A DNA stretch of 59,081 bases. It comes from Natrialba taiwanensis DSM 12281. Lineage in GTDB: Archaea; Halobacteriota; Halobacteria; Halobacteriales; Natrialbaceae. The stretch is from positions 241,043-300,123 of the forward strand of contig NZ_AOIL01000009.1 of the NCBI RefSeq assembly GCF_000337595.1. Direction: 5' to 3'. The notes beneath the pieces were generated by a model that had not been told where the DNA came from, did not search any database, and saw only the letters and a list, made by a program, of their open reading frames with translations. Every line of letters starts with the position of its first letter. Position 1 is the stretch's first letter. Made by a program: the position numbers and the translations under genes. Positions 32,625-41,440 of the stretch are shown in pieces.

Positions 32625-35600
32625 TCAGTCGTCGTCCGAGTATGGTCCCGGCGTCCCGATCGGTTCGGTATCGGGATCGGGGCCCATCGAACTGACCCGG
32701 ACGCTCGCCAGTTTGTAGTCCGGAATCCGGCTCACCGGATCGAGTTCTTCCTGCGTGAGTTCGTTGACCGCACCCTGGGCGAAGTGCATCGGGATGAAGA
32801 TCTTTCCGGGGGCGGTGCGCTCAGTCACCTTCGCACGGACGACGATGGAGCCGCGCTTGGATTCGACCTCGACGTACTCGCCGTCCGCGACGCCGATCTG
32901 ACCCGCCGTCTGCGGGTGGATCTCTGCATAACTCTCGCCGACGTGGCCCATCAGCCCCTCGCTGCGCCGGGTGAGTTGGCCGGTGTGCCAGTGGTACAAC
33001 ACGCGTCCCGACGTGAGCGCGATGGGGAACTCCTCGTTGGGCAATTCCGTGGGATCGCCCAGATCGGCGGGGATGAACCGCGCCTTTCCATCCTCGAAGT
33101 TGAACTCGTCCTCGTAGAGGTACGGGGTTCCGGGGTGGTCCTCGTCCGGACAGGGCCACTGCAACCCGTCGCCCTTCTCCTCTAAGCGCTCGTGGGTGAT
33201 GCCGCCGTAGATCGGCGTCAACTCGTTGACCTCGTCCATGATGTCGGTCGGCGAGTCGTACTGCCAATCGAAGTCCATTCGCCGGGCGAGTTCTTGCAGG
33301 ATCTTCCAGTCCGCACGCGCCGATCCCGGCGGGTCGACCGCCGGACGGACCAGTTGCACGCGCCGCTCGGTGTTCGTGACGGTGCCGTACTTCTCGGTGA
33401 ACGTCGCCGCCGGGAGGATGACGTCGGCGTACTCTGCGGTCTCCGTCATGAAGATGTCCTGGACGACGAGGAAGTCGAGTTCAGCCAGACTCTCTCGGGC
33501 GTTCGTCACGTCGGGTTCCGAGATTGCGGGGTTTTCCCCGATGATGTACATCCCGCGGACGTTGCCCTCGTCGACCTCGTCGAATACTTCCGTGACGCGA
33601 AGGCCCGGTTCGTCCGGCGGGCGGACGCCCCACTCCTCCTCGAACTGGTCGAGTACGTCGTCGTCGCTAACGTCCTGATACCCCGGCAGGTTGTCGGGGA
33701 TGGTCCCCATGTCACCGCCGCCGCCCTGGACGTTGTTCTGTCCGCGGAACGGCGACACGCCGGCGTTCGGCTTGCCGACGTTCCCGGTCACGAGCGCGAG
33801 GTCCGCGAGTGCGAGGACCGTCTGGGTGCCGTACGTGTGCTGGGAGATTCCCATCGCCCAACCGAACACGCACGAGTCGGCTTCGGCGATCGTTTCCGCT
33901 GCGTTCGCCAGTTCCTCGGGCGAAACATCGGCGAGTTCCTCGACCTTCTCGGGGGTGAACGATTGGACTTTCTCCCGTACGTCCTCGAATCCCTTCGTGC
34001 GCTCCTCGATGAACGCCTCGTCGTGCAGATCGTTCTCAATTATGTGACGGATCATCCCGTTGATCCACGCGATGTCGTGGCCGCCCGCCGTGCGCGTGAA
34101 CTGGTCCGCGTGCTCGGCGAGTTCGATCCGCCGCGGCTCGAAGACGAACAGGTCCGCCCCGTCTCGCACGTTCTGCTTGAGCTTCGTCGCCAGCACAGGG
34201 TGGCTCTCGGTCGTGTTCGATCCGGTGATGAGATAGCAGTCGGCGTTGCCCACGTCCTTGATCCGGTTCGACATCGCGCCATAACCCATCGTCTGTTTCA
34301 ACGCCGCGACGGTCGAGGAGTGACAGAGTCGCGTGCAGTTGTCGATGTTCTTCGTGCCGAGCACCTGGCGGGCGAACTTCTGCATCAGGAAGTTCTCCTC
34401 GTTGGTCGCCTTCGACGAGGAAAACACCGCGAGCGAGTCCTGTCCGTAGGTCTCGCGCGTCTCGCTCAACTCCTCGACGACCCGCGAAAGCGCCTCGTCC
34501 CACGATGCCTCGCGGAACCCGTCGGGTCCGGCGGGGCCGTCGGGGGCGTCCTTCCGGCGGATCAACGGCGTCTCGAGGCGCTCGTCGCTGTTGGCGAAGT
34601 CGTAGCCGAACTTACCCTTGACGCAGGTCGAGTAACCGTTCGCCGGCGTGGCGTCCGGATCGGCCGGCCGCGTTCCGAGAACCTCGCCGTCCTTGCCGTA
34701 CAGATCGAATCGACAGCCGACCGCACAGAACCCGCAGGTAGTCTCGGCTTTGGTCACCCGCTTGAGTCGCTGGTCGCCCACCGCGTGGCCGATGTCGAAC
34801 AGCATGCCCTCGGGGAGCGAGTTCGCCGCGACGAACTCGGCCGTGTGTTCGGTCCCCTCGAGTACCATCTCTGCCGTTTCGCGGGCCTTCTCGCTGGCCA
34901 GTTTTCGCGTCCGTCCGGCCTGTTGTTTCGCTCGAGACATCATCTTCGCGACGCCGGACTTTCTGGCGACGTTTACGTCCGTCGGCGATCGGCCGGAAAC
35001 CGCACGGTTCGGCGCTGAACTCGTCTCGCTCGTCTCGGCCCGCTCGCCGTGGATCACCCGGCCGACCGAGTTCTCCTGATCGAAACCGGGCAACGGCAGC
35101 GTCGTCATATCGGTGAGTCCTTCTTCGACGATCGACCCGGTCGGACAGACCGTCGCGCAGTGGCCACAGGAGATGCAGTTCGAGTCGGCCATCGTCTCGG
35201 CCTCGCTCTGGAAGCCGATGCGGGTATCGGGTCCGTTGCCCTCCATTCGGAGCACGCCCGCAACCTGGACGTCGCTACAGGCCTCGACGCAGCGATTACA
35301 GAGAATGCACTTGTTCCGGTCGATCTGGATGAACGACGACGTGGAGTCGATCGGTTCGTACTCGTCGCGGTCGTCGAACACGCCGTAGCGCGGGTGCTCG
35401 ACGCCCTGCTGGATCGACGCCTCCTGCAGTTCGCACCAGCCGTTTTTCGAACACGTAGTACACCGGAGATTGTGATTCGAGAGGAGGAGATCCAGGTTGA
35501 CGTCGCGAGCCTCCATCGCGTCGGCCGTGTCCGTCTCGACTGTCAGGCCGTCTTCGGCCGGGAAACTACACGACGGAACCAGGCCGTACGCGTCCGTCTC

Positions 35601-35921
35601 GACCATGCACGTCCGGCACTCGCTCCGCGGCCCGATCTCGTACCGGCCGTGATCGCCCGAATCGCCCTCGTCCCCGCGTTCGTAGTGACAGAGCGCGGGC
35701 ACGTCTTGGTGGGCGTCGGTTCCCTCGATGGCGTCGAGGACGGTCGATCCCGGGCGCATCGTGAGTCGCTCGCCGTCGACAGTGATCTCGGTCGTGGTCG
35801 TTGTCACGTCGACGTTCGGATCGTTCGCCGTCCCCTTGTTGAAATCCTCGGTCAACGGCGTCTCGGGCTGGGGATCGTCGATATTCGGTACGTGCGGATG
35901 CGGGTCGTTGTAGCTACTCAT
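32625..35921 (-). CDS. formate dehydrogenase-like molybdopterin enzyme, alpha subunit
   Basis: This 1098-residue protein has a NuoG-like N-terminus. Residues 75-130 hold a [2Fe-2S] site (LCHYERG, SECRTCMVE, PSCSFP), then the His-Cys3 cluster (LRCTTCSKNGWC) and two [4Fe-4S] sites (CILCNRCVEAC; CISCGHCATVCP). A basic insert of about 100 residues leads to the Mo/W-bis-MGD domain, with its [4Fe-4S] site TTCGFCAVGC near residue 395 and STCVKGKFG. The metal ligand is Cys in TRLCHSS (near 530), the cysteine variant of the selenocysteine site. A C-terminal molybdopterin dinucleotide-binding domain follows. It should oxidise formate to CO2 in the cytoplasm and feed electrons to the NuoF-like subunit upstream, which it overlaps by 8 nt. 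The ATG at 35921 is chosen. Another substrate is possible. Confidence 0.88.
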   Translation of the reverse strand: MSSYNDPHPHVPNIDDPQPETPLTEDFNKGTANDPNVDVTTTTTEITVDGERLTMRPGSTVLDAIEGTDAHQDVPALCHYERGDEGDSGDHGRYEIGPRSECRTCMVETDAYGLVPSCSFPAEDGLTVETDTADAMEARDVNLDLLLSNHNLRCTTCSKNGWCELQEASIQQGVEHPRYGVFDDRDEYEPIDSTSSFIQIDRNKCILCNRCVEACSDVQVAGVLRMEGNGPDTRIGFQSEAETMADSNCISCGHCATVCPTGSIVEEGLTDMTTLPLPGFDQENSVGRVIHGERAETSETSSAPNRAVSGRSPTDVNVARKSGVAKMMSRAKQQAGRTRKLASEKARETAEMVLEGTEHTAEFVAANSLPEGMLFDIGHAVGDQRLKRVTKAETTCGFCAVGCRFDLYGKDGEVLGTRPADPDATPANGYSTCVKGKFGYDFANSDERLETPLIRRKDAPDGPAGPDGFREASWDEALSRVVEELSETRETYGQDSLAVFSSSKATNEENFLMQKFARQVLGTKNIDNCTRLCHSSTVAALKQTMGYGAMSNRIKDVGNADCYLITGSNTTESHPVLATKLKQNVRDGADLFVFEPRRIELAEHADQFTRTAGGHDIAWINGMIRHIIENDLHDEAFIEERTKGFEDVREKVQSFTPEKVEELADVSPEELANAAETIAEADSCVFGWAMGISQHTYGTQTVLALADLALVTGNVGKPNAGVSPFRGQNNVQGGGGDMGTIPDNLPGYQDVSDDDVLDQFEEEWGVRPPDEPGLRVTEVFDEVDEGNVRGMYIIGENPAISEPDVTNARESLAELDFLVVQDIFMTETAEYADVILPAATFTEKYGTVTNTERRVQLVRPAVDPPGSARADWKILQELARRMDFDWQYDSPTDIMDEVNELTPIYGGITHERLEEKGDGLQWPCPDEDHPGTPYLYEDEFNFEDGKARFIPADLGDPTELPNEEFPIALTSGRVLYHWHTGQLTRRSEGLMGHVGESYAEIHPQTAGQIGVADGEYVEVESKRGSIVVRAKVTERTAPGKIFIPMHFAQGAVNELTQEELDPVSRIPDYKLASVRVSSMGPDPDTEPIGTPGPYSDDD

Positions 35922-37527
35922 GAGCGGTAGAGCCGGGTCGTCGCGGTTCGGTTCGGCGCTCGGTCGCTGCCTGTTCCTCGCAAAAGCCGGCCGGACAGTA
36001 CCCCTCGGTGTGGGCGGTGAACTCGCTATCGAAGTTCGACATGGCCGTCGTCGTCGGACGCGAGGCGGTCTGTCCGAAGTCACAGATCGACGAGCGACGC
36101 ATCACGCGGGCGAGTTCCTCGATCATGCCGCGGTTGTAGTCGCCGTCGTAGATCTCGCGGAGGAGTTCGAGGAGCTGTTTGGTTCCCTCACGGCCGGGAA
36201 CGCAGCGCCCGCAATTGCCCTCGCGGGCGAACTTCGCGCGCTTCCCGGCGAACGCGACCATACACCGGTCGTCGTTGAGTCGTTCGACGATGCCGTTGGT
36301 TCCCAGGTTCGACGAGCGAAGCGCCCCCGCGCTCGGCGAAACGCGGATATCGCGGGTGATCCCGCCGAAGACGCCGCCGACGCAGGCGGCTTTGAACTGC
36401 CCGTCGCCGACGACGGCGTCGAACGCCGTTTTCAGCGAGCCGTCGGTAGGGAGTTCGACTGTCGCCGGTGATTCCACGTCGCCGGCGACGGAAAGGAGCC
36501 GTGTCCCGGGATCCGTCTCGTCGGTCTCCATCGCCTCGGGTGACGCGAGGGCTGCCCGAACCTGGGCGAGCGTGCGAGGCGTGTGAATCGCTGTCGGCCG
36601 GCCGAAGAGCCCGTACTCCGCGGGTCCCGGCGGACGGCGGCGCGCTTCGAGCCGATCGTTTCCCTCAAGCGATTCGAGCGCCATCGTCATCTCTCCCGCC
36701 CGGTACGTGTCGGGACCGCTTGCGACCTGTACGTTCAACTCGACACCGTCGACATCCCGATCGAGCGCCCCTGCAGCCTGCTCGACTCGCTCGCGCGCTA
36801 GCGTGTCCGATTCATCGAGGTAGACGACGATATCGGGCGTCTCGAGGGCCGACGCGACGACACTGGCTCCGTCCAGTACATCGATCGGGACGCTCTCAAG
36901 CAACAGCGAGTCCATCCGCGCGTTCTCATCCGCCTCGTTTCCGTTAACGACGACTACCGGATCACCGGGAGCCTCCCGAACCGTCGTCCACGTCTCCGAA
37001 ACCGGATCGTCCGTGCTTCCATCGCCGCGGCCGCGGCCGCGAAGCCCGATCTCGGCGAGTCGGTCGAACGCCTCGTTCGATCCGATGGGAGAGACGAGTT
37101 CAGTGCTGAACTCGTACTCGTAATCGGTGACGCTTGCCGGCGCGACCCAGCCACATCGGGCGAGTGCGACGCGCTCGCCGACCGCGAGCGGGCCGGAGTC
37201 GGGACGGGGGAGCGTCGCCGGTTCGGGATCGTGCGAGACGACCGCGTGAGCGCCGTCGGTCGGTGACTCACCTTCCTCGAGCGTGTCGACGAGCAGCCGG
37301 ACGTCGCTGGGCGAGACGGCGGTGTGGAACGCGGTCGTCCCGTCGGCGGTCGTCACCGCAAGCGGGTCGAACCGCGGGACGCCGACAGGGCCGACTTCGA
37401 CGACGTGCGTGTCCGTTGCCGTCTCGCGCGCAACGTCGAGTACTGCTTCCGGCGCGGGCGTTGCAGCGCTACTGATTCGAACGGTCGGCGACTGGCCGAT
37501 TGCACCCCGCTGTTCGCGCATACCCAT
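35914..37527 (-). CDS. NuoF-like subunit of the formate dehydrogenase, atypical
   Basis: This 537-residue protein is homologous to NuoF/FdhB. Residues 275-340 have YRAGEMTMALESLEG, RRRPPGPAEYGLFGRPTAIH and the SLBB-like region, and the C-terminus has NCGRCVPGREGTKQLLELL and SSICDFGQTA for an Fe-S cluster. Two departures are visible: the third Cys of the usual CGxCxPCR is Gly (codon GGC), and the glycine-rich FMN/NADH loops are replaced (GLRGRGRGDGS; VNGNEADENA in place of NADEGEPG). It may not use NAD+ in the usual way. The start at ATG 37527 (MGMREQRGAIG) has a TATA-like CTTTTAGA upstream; ATG 37521 is equally possible. First gene of the operon. Confidence 0.8.
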   Translation of the reverse strand: MGMREQRGAIGQSPTVRISSAATPAPEAVLDVARETATDTHVVEVGPVGVPRFDPLAVTTADGTTAFHTAVSPSDVRLLVDTLEEGESPTDGAHAVVSHDPEPATLPRPDSGPLAVGERVALARCGWVAPASVTDYEYEFSTELVSPIGSNEAFDRLAEIGLRGRGRGDGSTDDPVSETWTTVREAPGDPVVVVNGNEADENARMDSLLLESVPIDVLDGASVVASALETPDIVVYLDESDTLARERVEQAAGALDRDVDGVELNVQVASGPDTYRAGEMTMALESLEGNDRLEARRRPPGPAEYGLFGRPTAIHTPRTLAQVRAALASPEAMETDETDPGTRLLSVAGDVESPATVELPTDGSLKTAFDAVVGDGQFKAACVGGVFGGITRDIRVSPSAGALRSSNLGTNGIVERLNDDRCMVAFAGKRAKFAREGNCGRCVPGREGTKQLLELLREIYDGDYNRGMIEELARVMRRSSICDFGQTASRPTTTAMSNFDSEFTAHTEGYCPAGFCEEQAATERRTEPRRPGSTAHE

Positions 37528-37638
37528 CCGGTTCACAGAGATGTCTAAAAGCGTAGTGCAGACGCTTGCCAGCAAGCAGCAACGCCGACCGAAGGGAGGA
37601 GGAATTGCGAGTTCAGTAACGGACGACCGACGCTGGGC

Positions 37639-38334
37639 TCAGACGAGCGAGAGGAACAGCGACGTGATCGTCTCGATGATCGTTTCCCAGACGGAGACGG
37701 ACGTAACGAGTTCGAGAATCGTATCGAGACCGAAAAAGAGGAAGAGTGCCGCGCCGGCGAAGTGGGCTCGCCGCGCGTCGAACCGGTGGGAGAAGCGATG
37801 GAAGAGAAGCGCGTTCACGGCGCTCACGGGGATAATTGCGAGCATCTCTCCGGCCCAGATTGCGGGGTGGGCCCCGTACTGTACTGCAAGCCCGATCGTG
37901 ACGAGCTGGGTCTTGTCACCGAACTCGCCCGCGGCCATCAGGACGAAAATCGGGACGAATCCGCGGAGGTACGGGGGAACCTCGTGGCCGAAAACGGAGA
38001 TGTCGATATCATCGGTCTCGGTCGTACCACCGTCGGGCGTGATGGCTGTTGCGTTCGGTTCGGGTGCCGACCGAACGAGCAGGACGGCAAAGAACAGGAA
38101 CAGCGCCGCCGTAATGACGTTGAGATAGACGGGCGCGAGGATCCCCTGTAGCGTCGCACCGAGAAGGATTTCGAGCACCGTCCATCCGGCGAAGGCGCTC
38201 CCGGCGGCGGCGACGACGACCCAGGGGCTATAGCGGGTTGCCAGGCCCGCAATGATGAATTGCCCCTTCTCGCCGGGGAGCACCGACAGCTGGAGGACAA
38301 ACGCGCTGATGAAGATTTCGATCCAGCCGGTCAT
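37639..38334 (-). CDS. TMEM165/GDT1 (UPF0016) family cation transporter
   Basis: This 231-residue protein has two copies of a three-helix unit separated by a polar loop (residues 95-115). The family motif E-x-G-D-K-T-Q is intact in the second half (GEFGDKTQLVTIGLA). In the first half it is altered to LPGEKGQFIIAGLA, without the Asp. Family members move Mn2+, Ca2+ or H+ across membranes and support metal homeostasis. The ATG at 38334 is well placed before helix 1. It is upstream of, and co-directional with, the formate dehydrogenase operon, 111 nt away, so a shared transcript is possible but not required. Confidence 0.85.
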   Translation of the reverse strand: MTGWIEIFISAFVLQLSVLPGEKGQFIIAGLATRYSPWVVVAAAGSAFAGWTVLEILLGATLQGILAPVYLNVITAALFLFFAVLLVRSAPEPNATAITPDGGTTETDDIDISVFGHEVPPYLRGFVPIFVLMAAGEFGDKTQLVTIGLAVQYGAHPAIWAGEMLAIIPVSAVNALLFHRFSHRFDARRAHFAGAALFLFFGLDTILELVTSVSVWETIIETITSLFLSLV

Positions 38335-38637
38335 CCGTGGAACGGCCCGGAAGAGAGAACTCGGTCATCGACGGTACCACGCATACGCTAATTTAGACGC
38401 CTCTAATTTGTATCCTTTATGGAGCAAGTACTGGCGGCAGAACAGCATCTTCAGGCCCCCATCCGTTTCTGAACCGGAGATAGAGTGAGTTCGTATCGAC
38501 CGACTGTGACGCGGCGGCGCCGAGACACGATCCGAAAATCGTGTCATCAAATACCCATCAGTGATTTCTCGTCTTATTTTTAATGAGTTAGAGGGAAAAT
38601 AGGATCGCATACTGCCCGGCGGAGGTGGATGTCAATT
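38335..38637. other. 303-nt gap, no gene recognised
   Basis: Several AT-rich stretches, for example around 38570-38600 (CTTATTTTTAATGAG), could be promoter or terminator. On the minus strand one frame reads LFCRQYLLHKGYKLEAS near 38385-38450, but the ORF lacks a credible start and the composition is mixed. It separates the HEPN gene's 3' end from the transporter promoter. Confidence 0.4.
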
Positions 38638-39135
38638 CTATCCACAACTACATCGCGACTGGGCGTCAGCGAACGCAACAATATACGAGTGGACTTCCTC
38701 TGCAAGATCGTGCATTCCAAGCGCAAGGTCCCGACCAGGTCTGTCAATATCGTAGTAAATTCGTGATCGGTGTTCGGCTCGAAAGCTATCGACGCGGCCA
38801 GCGATATTTTCATCGGAAAACACGCCCCTGTTCGCAATATCACGATAGACAGCCCCATGTTCGTGGTAATCCGACGATTCAGAAGCAGTCATCTCAACAA
38901 GATAGAACTGGAACGACCGTTCAATAGCATTGAATGAGAGTTCCACGATGCTCACGTTGTTGTTCGTTCCCTCGCGGAGCTGACGGCACGTTCCCAACAT
39001 CGCGCACGCTTTCCCCAGCTGAATATCAGCATCCTCCCGTTGCCACGACAGCGAGTCCTGAACAGGGCCAGTCTCGCCGTCTGCCAGCAGTCCCTCTACG
39101 TGATCAACAGCGTCAACAACATCCTCAAGCCCCAT
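38638..39135 (-). CDS. HEPN-domain protein, toxin partner of an MNT antitoxin
   Basis: This 165-residue all-helical protein has the size and helical pattern of HEPN toxins paired with minimal nucleotidyltransferases. The C-terminal half has FRAEHRSRIYYDIDRPG, where the family often carries Rx4-6H followed by Tyr. The His spacing here is not canonical, but the YY pair could be the AMPylated tyrosines. The start is ATG 39135 (MGLEDVVDAV); the TTG two codons upstream is less likely. It overlaps the nucleotidyltransferase gene by 11 nt and lies downstream of it, the usual order for this class. A role as RNase-like toxin neutralised by the upstream protein is family knowledge applied by inference. 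Confidence 0.72.
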   Translation of the reverse strand: MGLEDVVDAVDHVEGLLADGETGPVQDSLSWQREDADIQLGKACAMLGTCRQLREGTNNNVSIVELSFNAIERSFQFYLVEMTASESSDYHEHGAVYRDIANRGVFSDENIAGRVDSFRAEHRSRIYYDIDRPGRDLALGMHDLAEEVHSYIVAFADAQSRCSCG

Positions 39136-39808
39136 TCTCAAACACCTCCTGTTTCACAGCGTCCAGCGCAGCAGATGCGCGCAGCGTAATCCCCTCAGTA
39201 AGAACGTCCGAAATCCGGTCGTGCTTCGGGGCAGACTCTTGCGCTTCAACGACGATATGGAACTCGTATCGATCACCGCCGAAGCGGTCAGATGCAATCT
39301 CTTTCTCAATTGTGTGTGCCTTTCGCTGAGCCTCCATTCGATTCTCCGGTACCACAACGAATAGATCGACATCGCTAGCCCGGTCAGCATCACCTCGAGC
39401 GACGCTCCCGAACAAAACCACCCCGATATCAGTCCCAACGTTTTCGACGAGTCGAGTGACGACCTCTCGAATCGGCTGCTGAAACTCCGTCTGTGGAACC
39501 AGCGTAATGAGATCGTCCGGCTTGTATAGCTTTGTGGCGTTAATTTCGATCTGGTTCGATCGGCCTTCGCGATTTATTGTAACTAGTCCGACATTCTCCA
39601 AGGAGTTTACAGCACCGTTTACGTTTCCCATCCCCTTGCCAGTTAACCGATGGAGTTGCCGATTACTGAACGCCCGATCTGGATTATCCGTTAACAAATG
39701 GAGAATCGAAGCGGTTGCATCGTGACGGAATATATCGGGATCGGTAACAGGGACTGGAAGATGGACGTGTGTTCCATCTGTTCCCGTGCGAACAGCTTTT
39801 CGGTTCAT
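39125..39808 (-). CDS. winged-helix MNT nucleotidyltransferase (antitoxin)
   Basis: In this 227-residue protein residues 25-95 form a winged helix (DRAFSNRQLHRLTGKGMGNV), and residues 115-180 a minimal nucleotidyltransferase with the catalytic motif GSVARGDADRASDVDLFVVV (GSx10DxD). Fusion of a DNA-binding domain suggests that it also represses its own promoter. In characterised MNT/HEPN systems the MNT protein attaches AMP to a Tyr of the HEPN toxin. The start is ATG 39808 (MNRKAVRTG). The operon is isolated, flanked by about 170 nt upstream and 300 nt downstream without genes, as mobile toxin-antitoxin modules often are. Confidence 0.85.
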   Translation of the reverse strand: MNRKAVRTGTDGTHVHLPVPVTDPDIFRHDATASILHLLTDNPDRAFSNRQLHRLTGKGMGNVNGAVNSLENVGLVTINREGRSNQIEINATKLYKPDDLITLVPQTEFQQPIREVVTRLVENVGTDIGVVLFGSVARGDADRASDVDLFVVVPENRMEAQRKAHTIEKEIASDRFGGDRYEFHIVVEAQESAPKHDRISDVLTEGITLRASAALDAVKQEVFENGA

Positions 39809-39981
39809 GAACAAGTATACGGTTCAATCCATTATAATCGTTTCCGATGGTATCACTCGCCAATTGAGAGTTATATGTCCGCGGTCGGTCACACCATGAC
39901 CTGAACGCTATCGACAGAACTCACCCGTACGCTGTTTGCAAGCAGCAAGGCTTCAATCGTCCCGGGTGTCAGCTATCGTGT

Positions 39982-40320
39982 ATGCAAACCGTCGTACACC
40001 TCCTTTCCGGAGACACCTCCGAGCAAGAGACGTCACTCGCGATCGCACAGAACCTGCTCAACGACGAGACGGGCAGTATCGACGACGTTGCGATCGTCGT
40101 CCAGGCGGCGGGGATAAACGCGGTCAAAGCCGGGGAGGATAACGAAGAGCAAGTACGCGAACTGCTCGACAGCGGGGTTTCAATGAAGGCGTGTCGCAAC
40201 ACGCTCGACATGATGGACCTCAACGAATCCGACCTCGTCGAGGGAATCGAAACCGTCCCGGAAGGTGCCGTCGAAGTGACGCGGTTGCAATCGGACGGCT
40301 ACGCGTACGTCCGGCCGTAA
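39982..40320 (+). CDS. DsrE-like small protein
   Basis: This 112-residue protein has alternating strands and helices (TVVHLLSGDTSEQETSLAIA; DDVAIVVQAAGINAVKAGED; SGVSMKACRNTLDMMDL), as in the DsrE/DsrF fold. One Cys (SMKACRNTL) sits where DsrE proteins carry their sulfur-relay cysteine. It is therefore a candidate intracellular sulfur-transfer protein or a small-molecule-binding relative. It stands alone, on the strand opposite to both neighbours. The ATG at 39982 gives the standard N-terminus. Confidence 0.8.
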   Translation: MQTVVHLLSGDTSEQETSLAIAQNLLNDETGSIDDVAIVVQAAGINAVKAGEDNEEQVRELLDSGVSMKACRNTLDMMDLNESDLVEGIETVPEGAVEVTRLQSDGYAYVRP

Positions 40321-40512
40321 CAGCAGTACCAGTAGCACTGAACTCGTTTTTAGTCAGAACGACTCGTGAACTCTCGGCAAGTACAGACCACGTAGGAGAC
40401 GGTTCTGCAATCGAGTTCACAGCTACCGTTCGAGACAACCGTGCCGAGAGAGGCCACCGTCAACGCGGCGGACGAGGACGACAAAGCGAGGTCTTGGAAG
40501 AGTTGGCGGCGT

Positions 40513-41217
40513 CTAGACGGACGCCGTAAGCCCCCCATCGACGCGGATGTTCTGGCCGGTGATGTAGCTCGAAGCGGGTGAGAGCAGGTACGCGACCGCG
40601 TCCGCAATCTCTGCAGTTTGTGCCGGTCGTCCCATCGGGATTCGCTCTCTCGTTTCCTCATCTACGTCGTAACTATCGACGAATCCGGGCTGGACCGTGT
40701 TCATCCGGATTCCGCTCGCTGCGTATCGGTCGGCGTAGAGTTTGGTGAAACTCCCGAGTCCGGCCCGAAGCACGGATGATACGGGGAACTCGCTCGACGG
40801 TTCGAACGCCGAGAACGTGGAAATGTTCACGATCGACCCGTGACCCTGCTCTTCCATGATCGGTGTGACGAGTCGCGCCATCCGAACGGTGTTCAAGAGA
40901 ACGAGATCGAGCCCCTCGTGCCACTCCTCGTCGGAGATTTCGAGGAGGTCGCCGGACGCCGGGTGACCCGTGTTGTTCACGACCGCGTCGATACGACCGT
41001 ACCGCTCGTCGGTCGTCTCGACGAGGGCCGCCAAATCATCAGGATCAGTCACCGATCCCTCAAACCCATCGCCGCCGAGGTCGTTTGCAACGTCAACGGC
41101 ACTCCCCGACCGCGACAACAGAACCGGCGTGTATCCCTCCTCGTTGAGTCGCCGAGCGCAGGCTTCTCCGATACCGCTTCCTGCCGCTGTCACTACCGCG
41201 ACTTTCGTATCAGCCAT
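40513..41217 (-). CDS. short-chain dehydrogenase homologue lacking Tyr/Lys
   Basis: This 234-residue Rossmann protein has the cofactor loop [15 protein letters not shown] (TGxxxGIG type), NNTGH, and a C-terminal [14 protein letters not shown] typical of classical SDRs. The catalytic Ser region is [10 protein letters not shown], but where the Tyr-xxx-Lys pair should follow it reads [16 protein letters not shown], with neither Tyr nor Lys in register. It may use another mechanism, or bind a ligand without catalysis. The start is ATG 41217 ([10 protein letters not shown]); the open extension upstream is not protein-like. It is monocistronic. Confidence 0.85.
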   Translation of the reverse strand: MADTKVAVVTAAGSGIGEACARRLNEEGYTPVLLSRSGSAVDVANDLGGDGFEGSVTDPDDLAALVETTDERYGRIDAVVNNTGHPASGDLLEISDEEWHEGLDLVLLNTVRMARLVTPIMEEQGHGSIVNISTFSAFEPSSEFPVSSVLRAGLGSFTKLYADRYAASGIRMNTVQPGFVDSYDVDEETRERIPMGRPAQTAEIADAVAYLLSPASSYITGQNIRVDGGLTASV

Positions 41218-41440
41218 ACAATCACTACCATGGCCGCGTTCATAAAAACACATCTCAGCACGCGCCCGTGGCGGAATCAACCTCTCATCGGTTCGCGTTC
41301 GGTTCGCACACGTACCGAATCGGGAGCTTCAATCCGTTCCGTATCCTACATACCGGAACTGTATTTCGACGACCGGGAGTAGCGGAAAACGGAAATCCGC
41401 CGACGAAACGCCAAACCGCAACCGAATTGCGGCCGGCCGC

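Noticed and set aside
33192-35018. 608-residue plus-strand ORF over the formate dehydrogenase gene
   Set aside because: Shadow of the well-supported alpha-subunit frame; Arg/Val-rich and without recognisable motifs.
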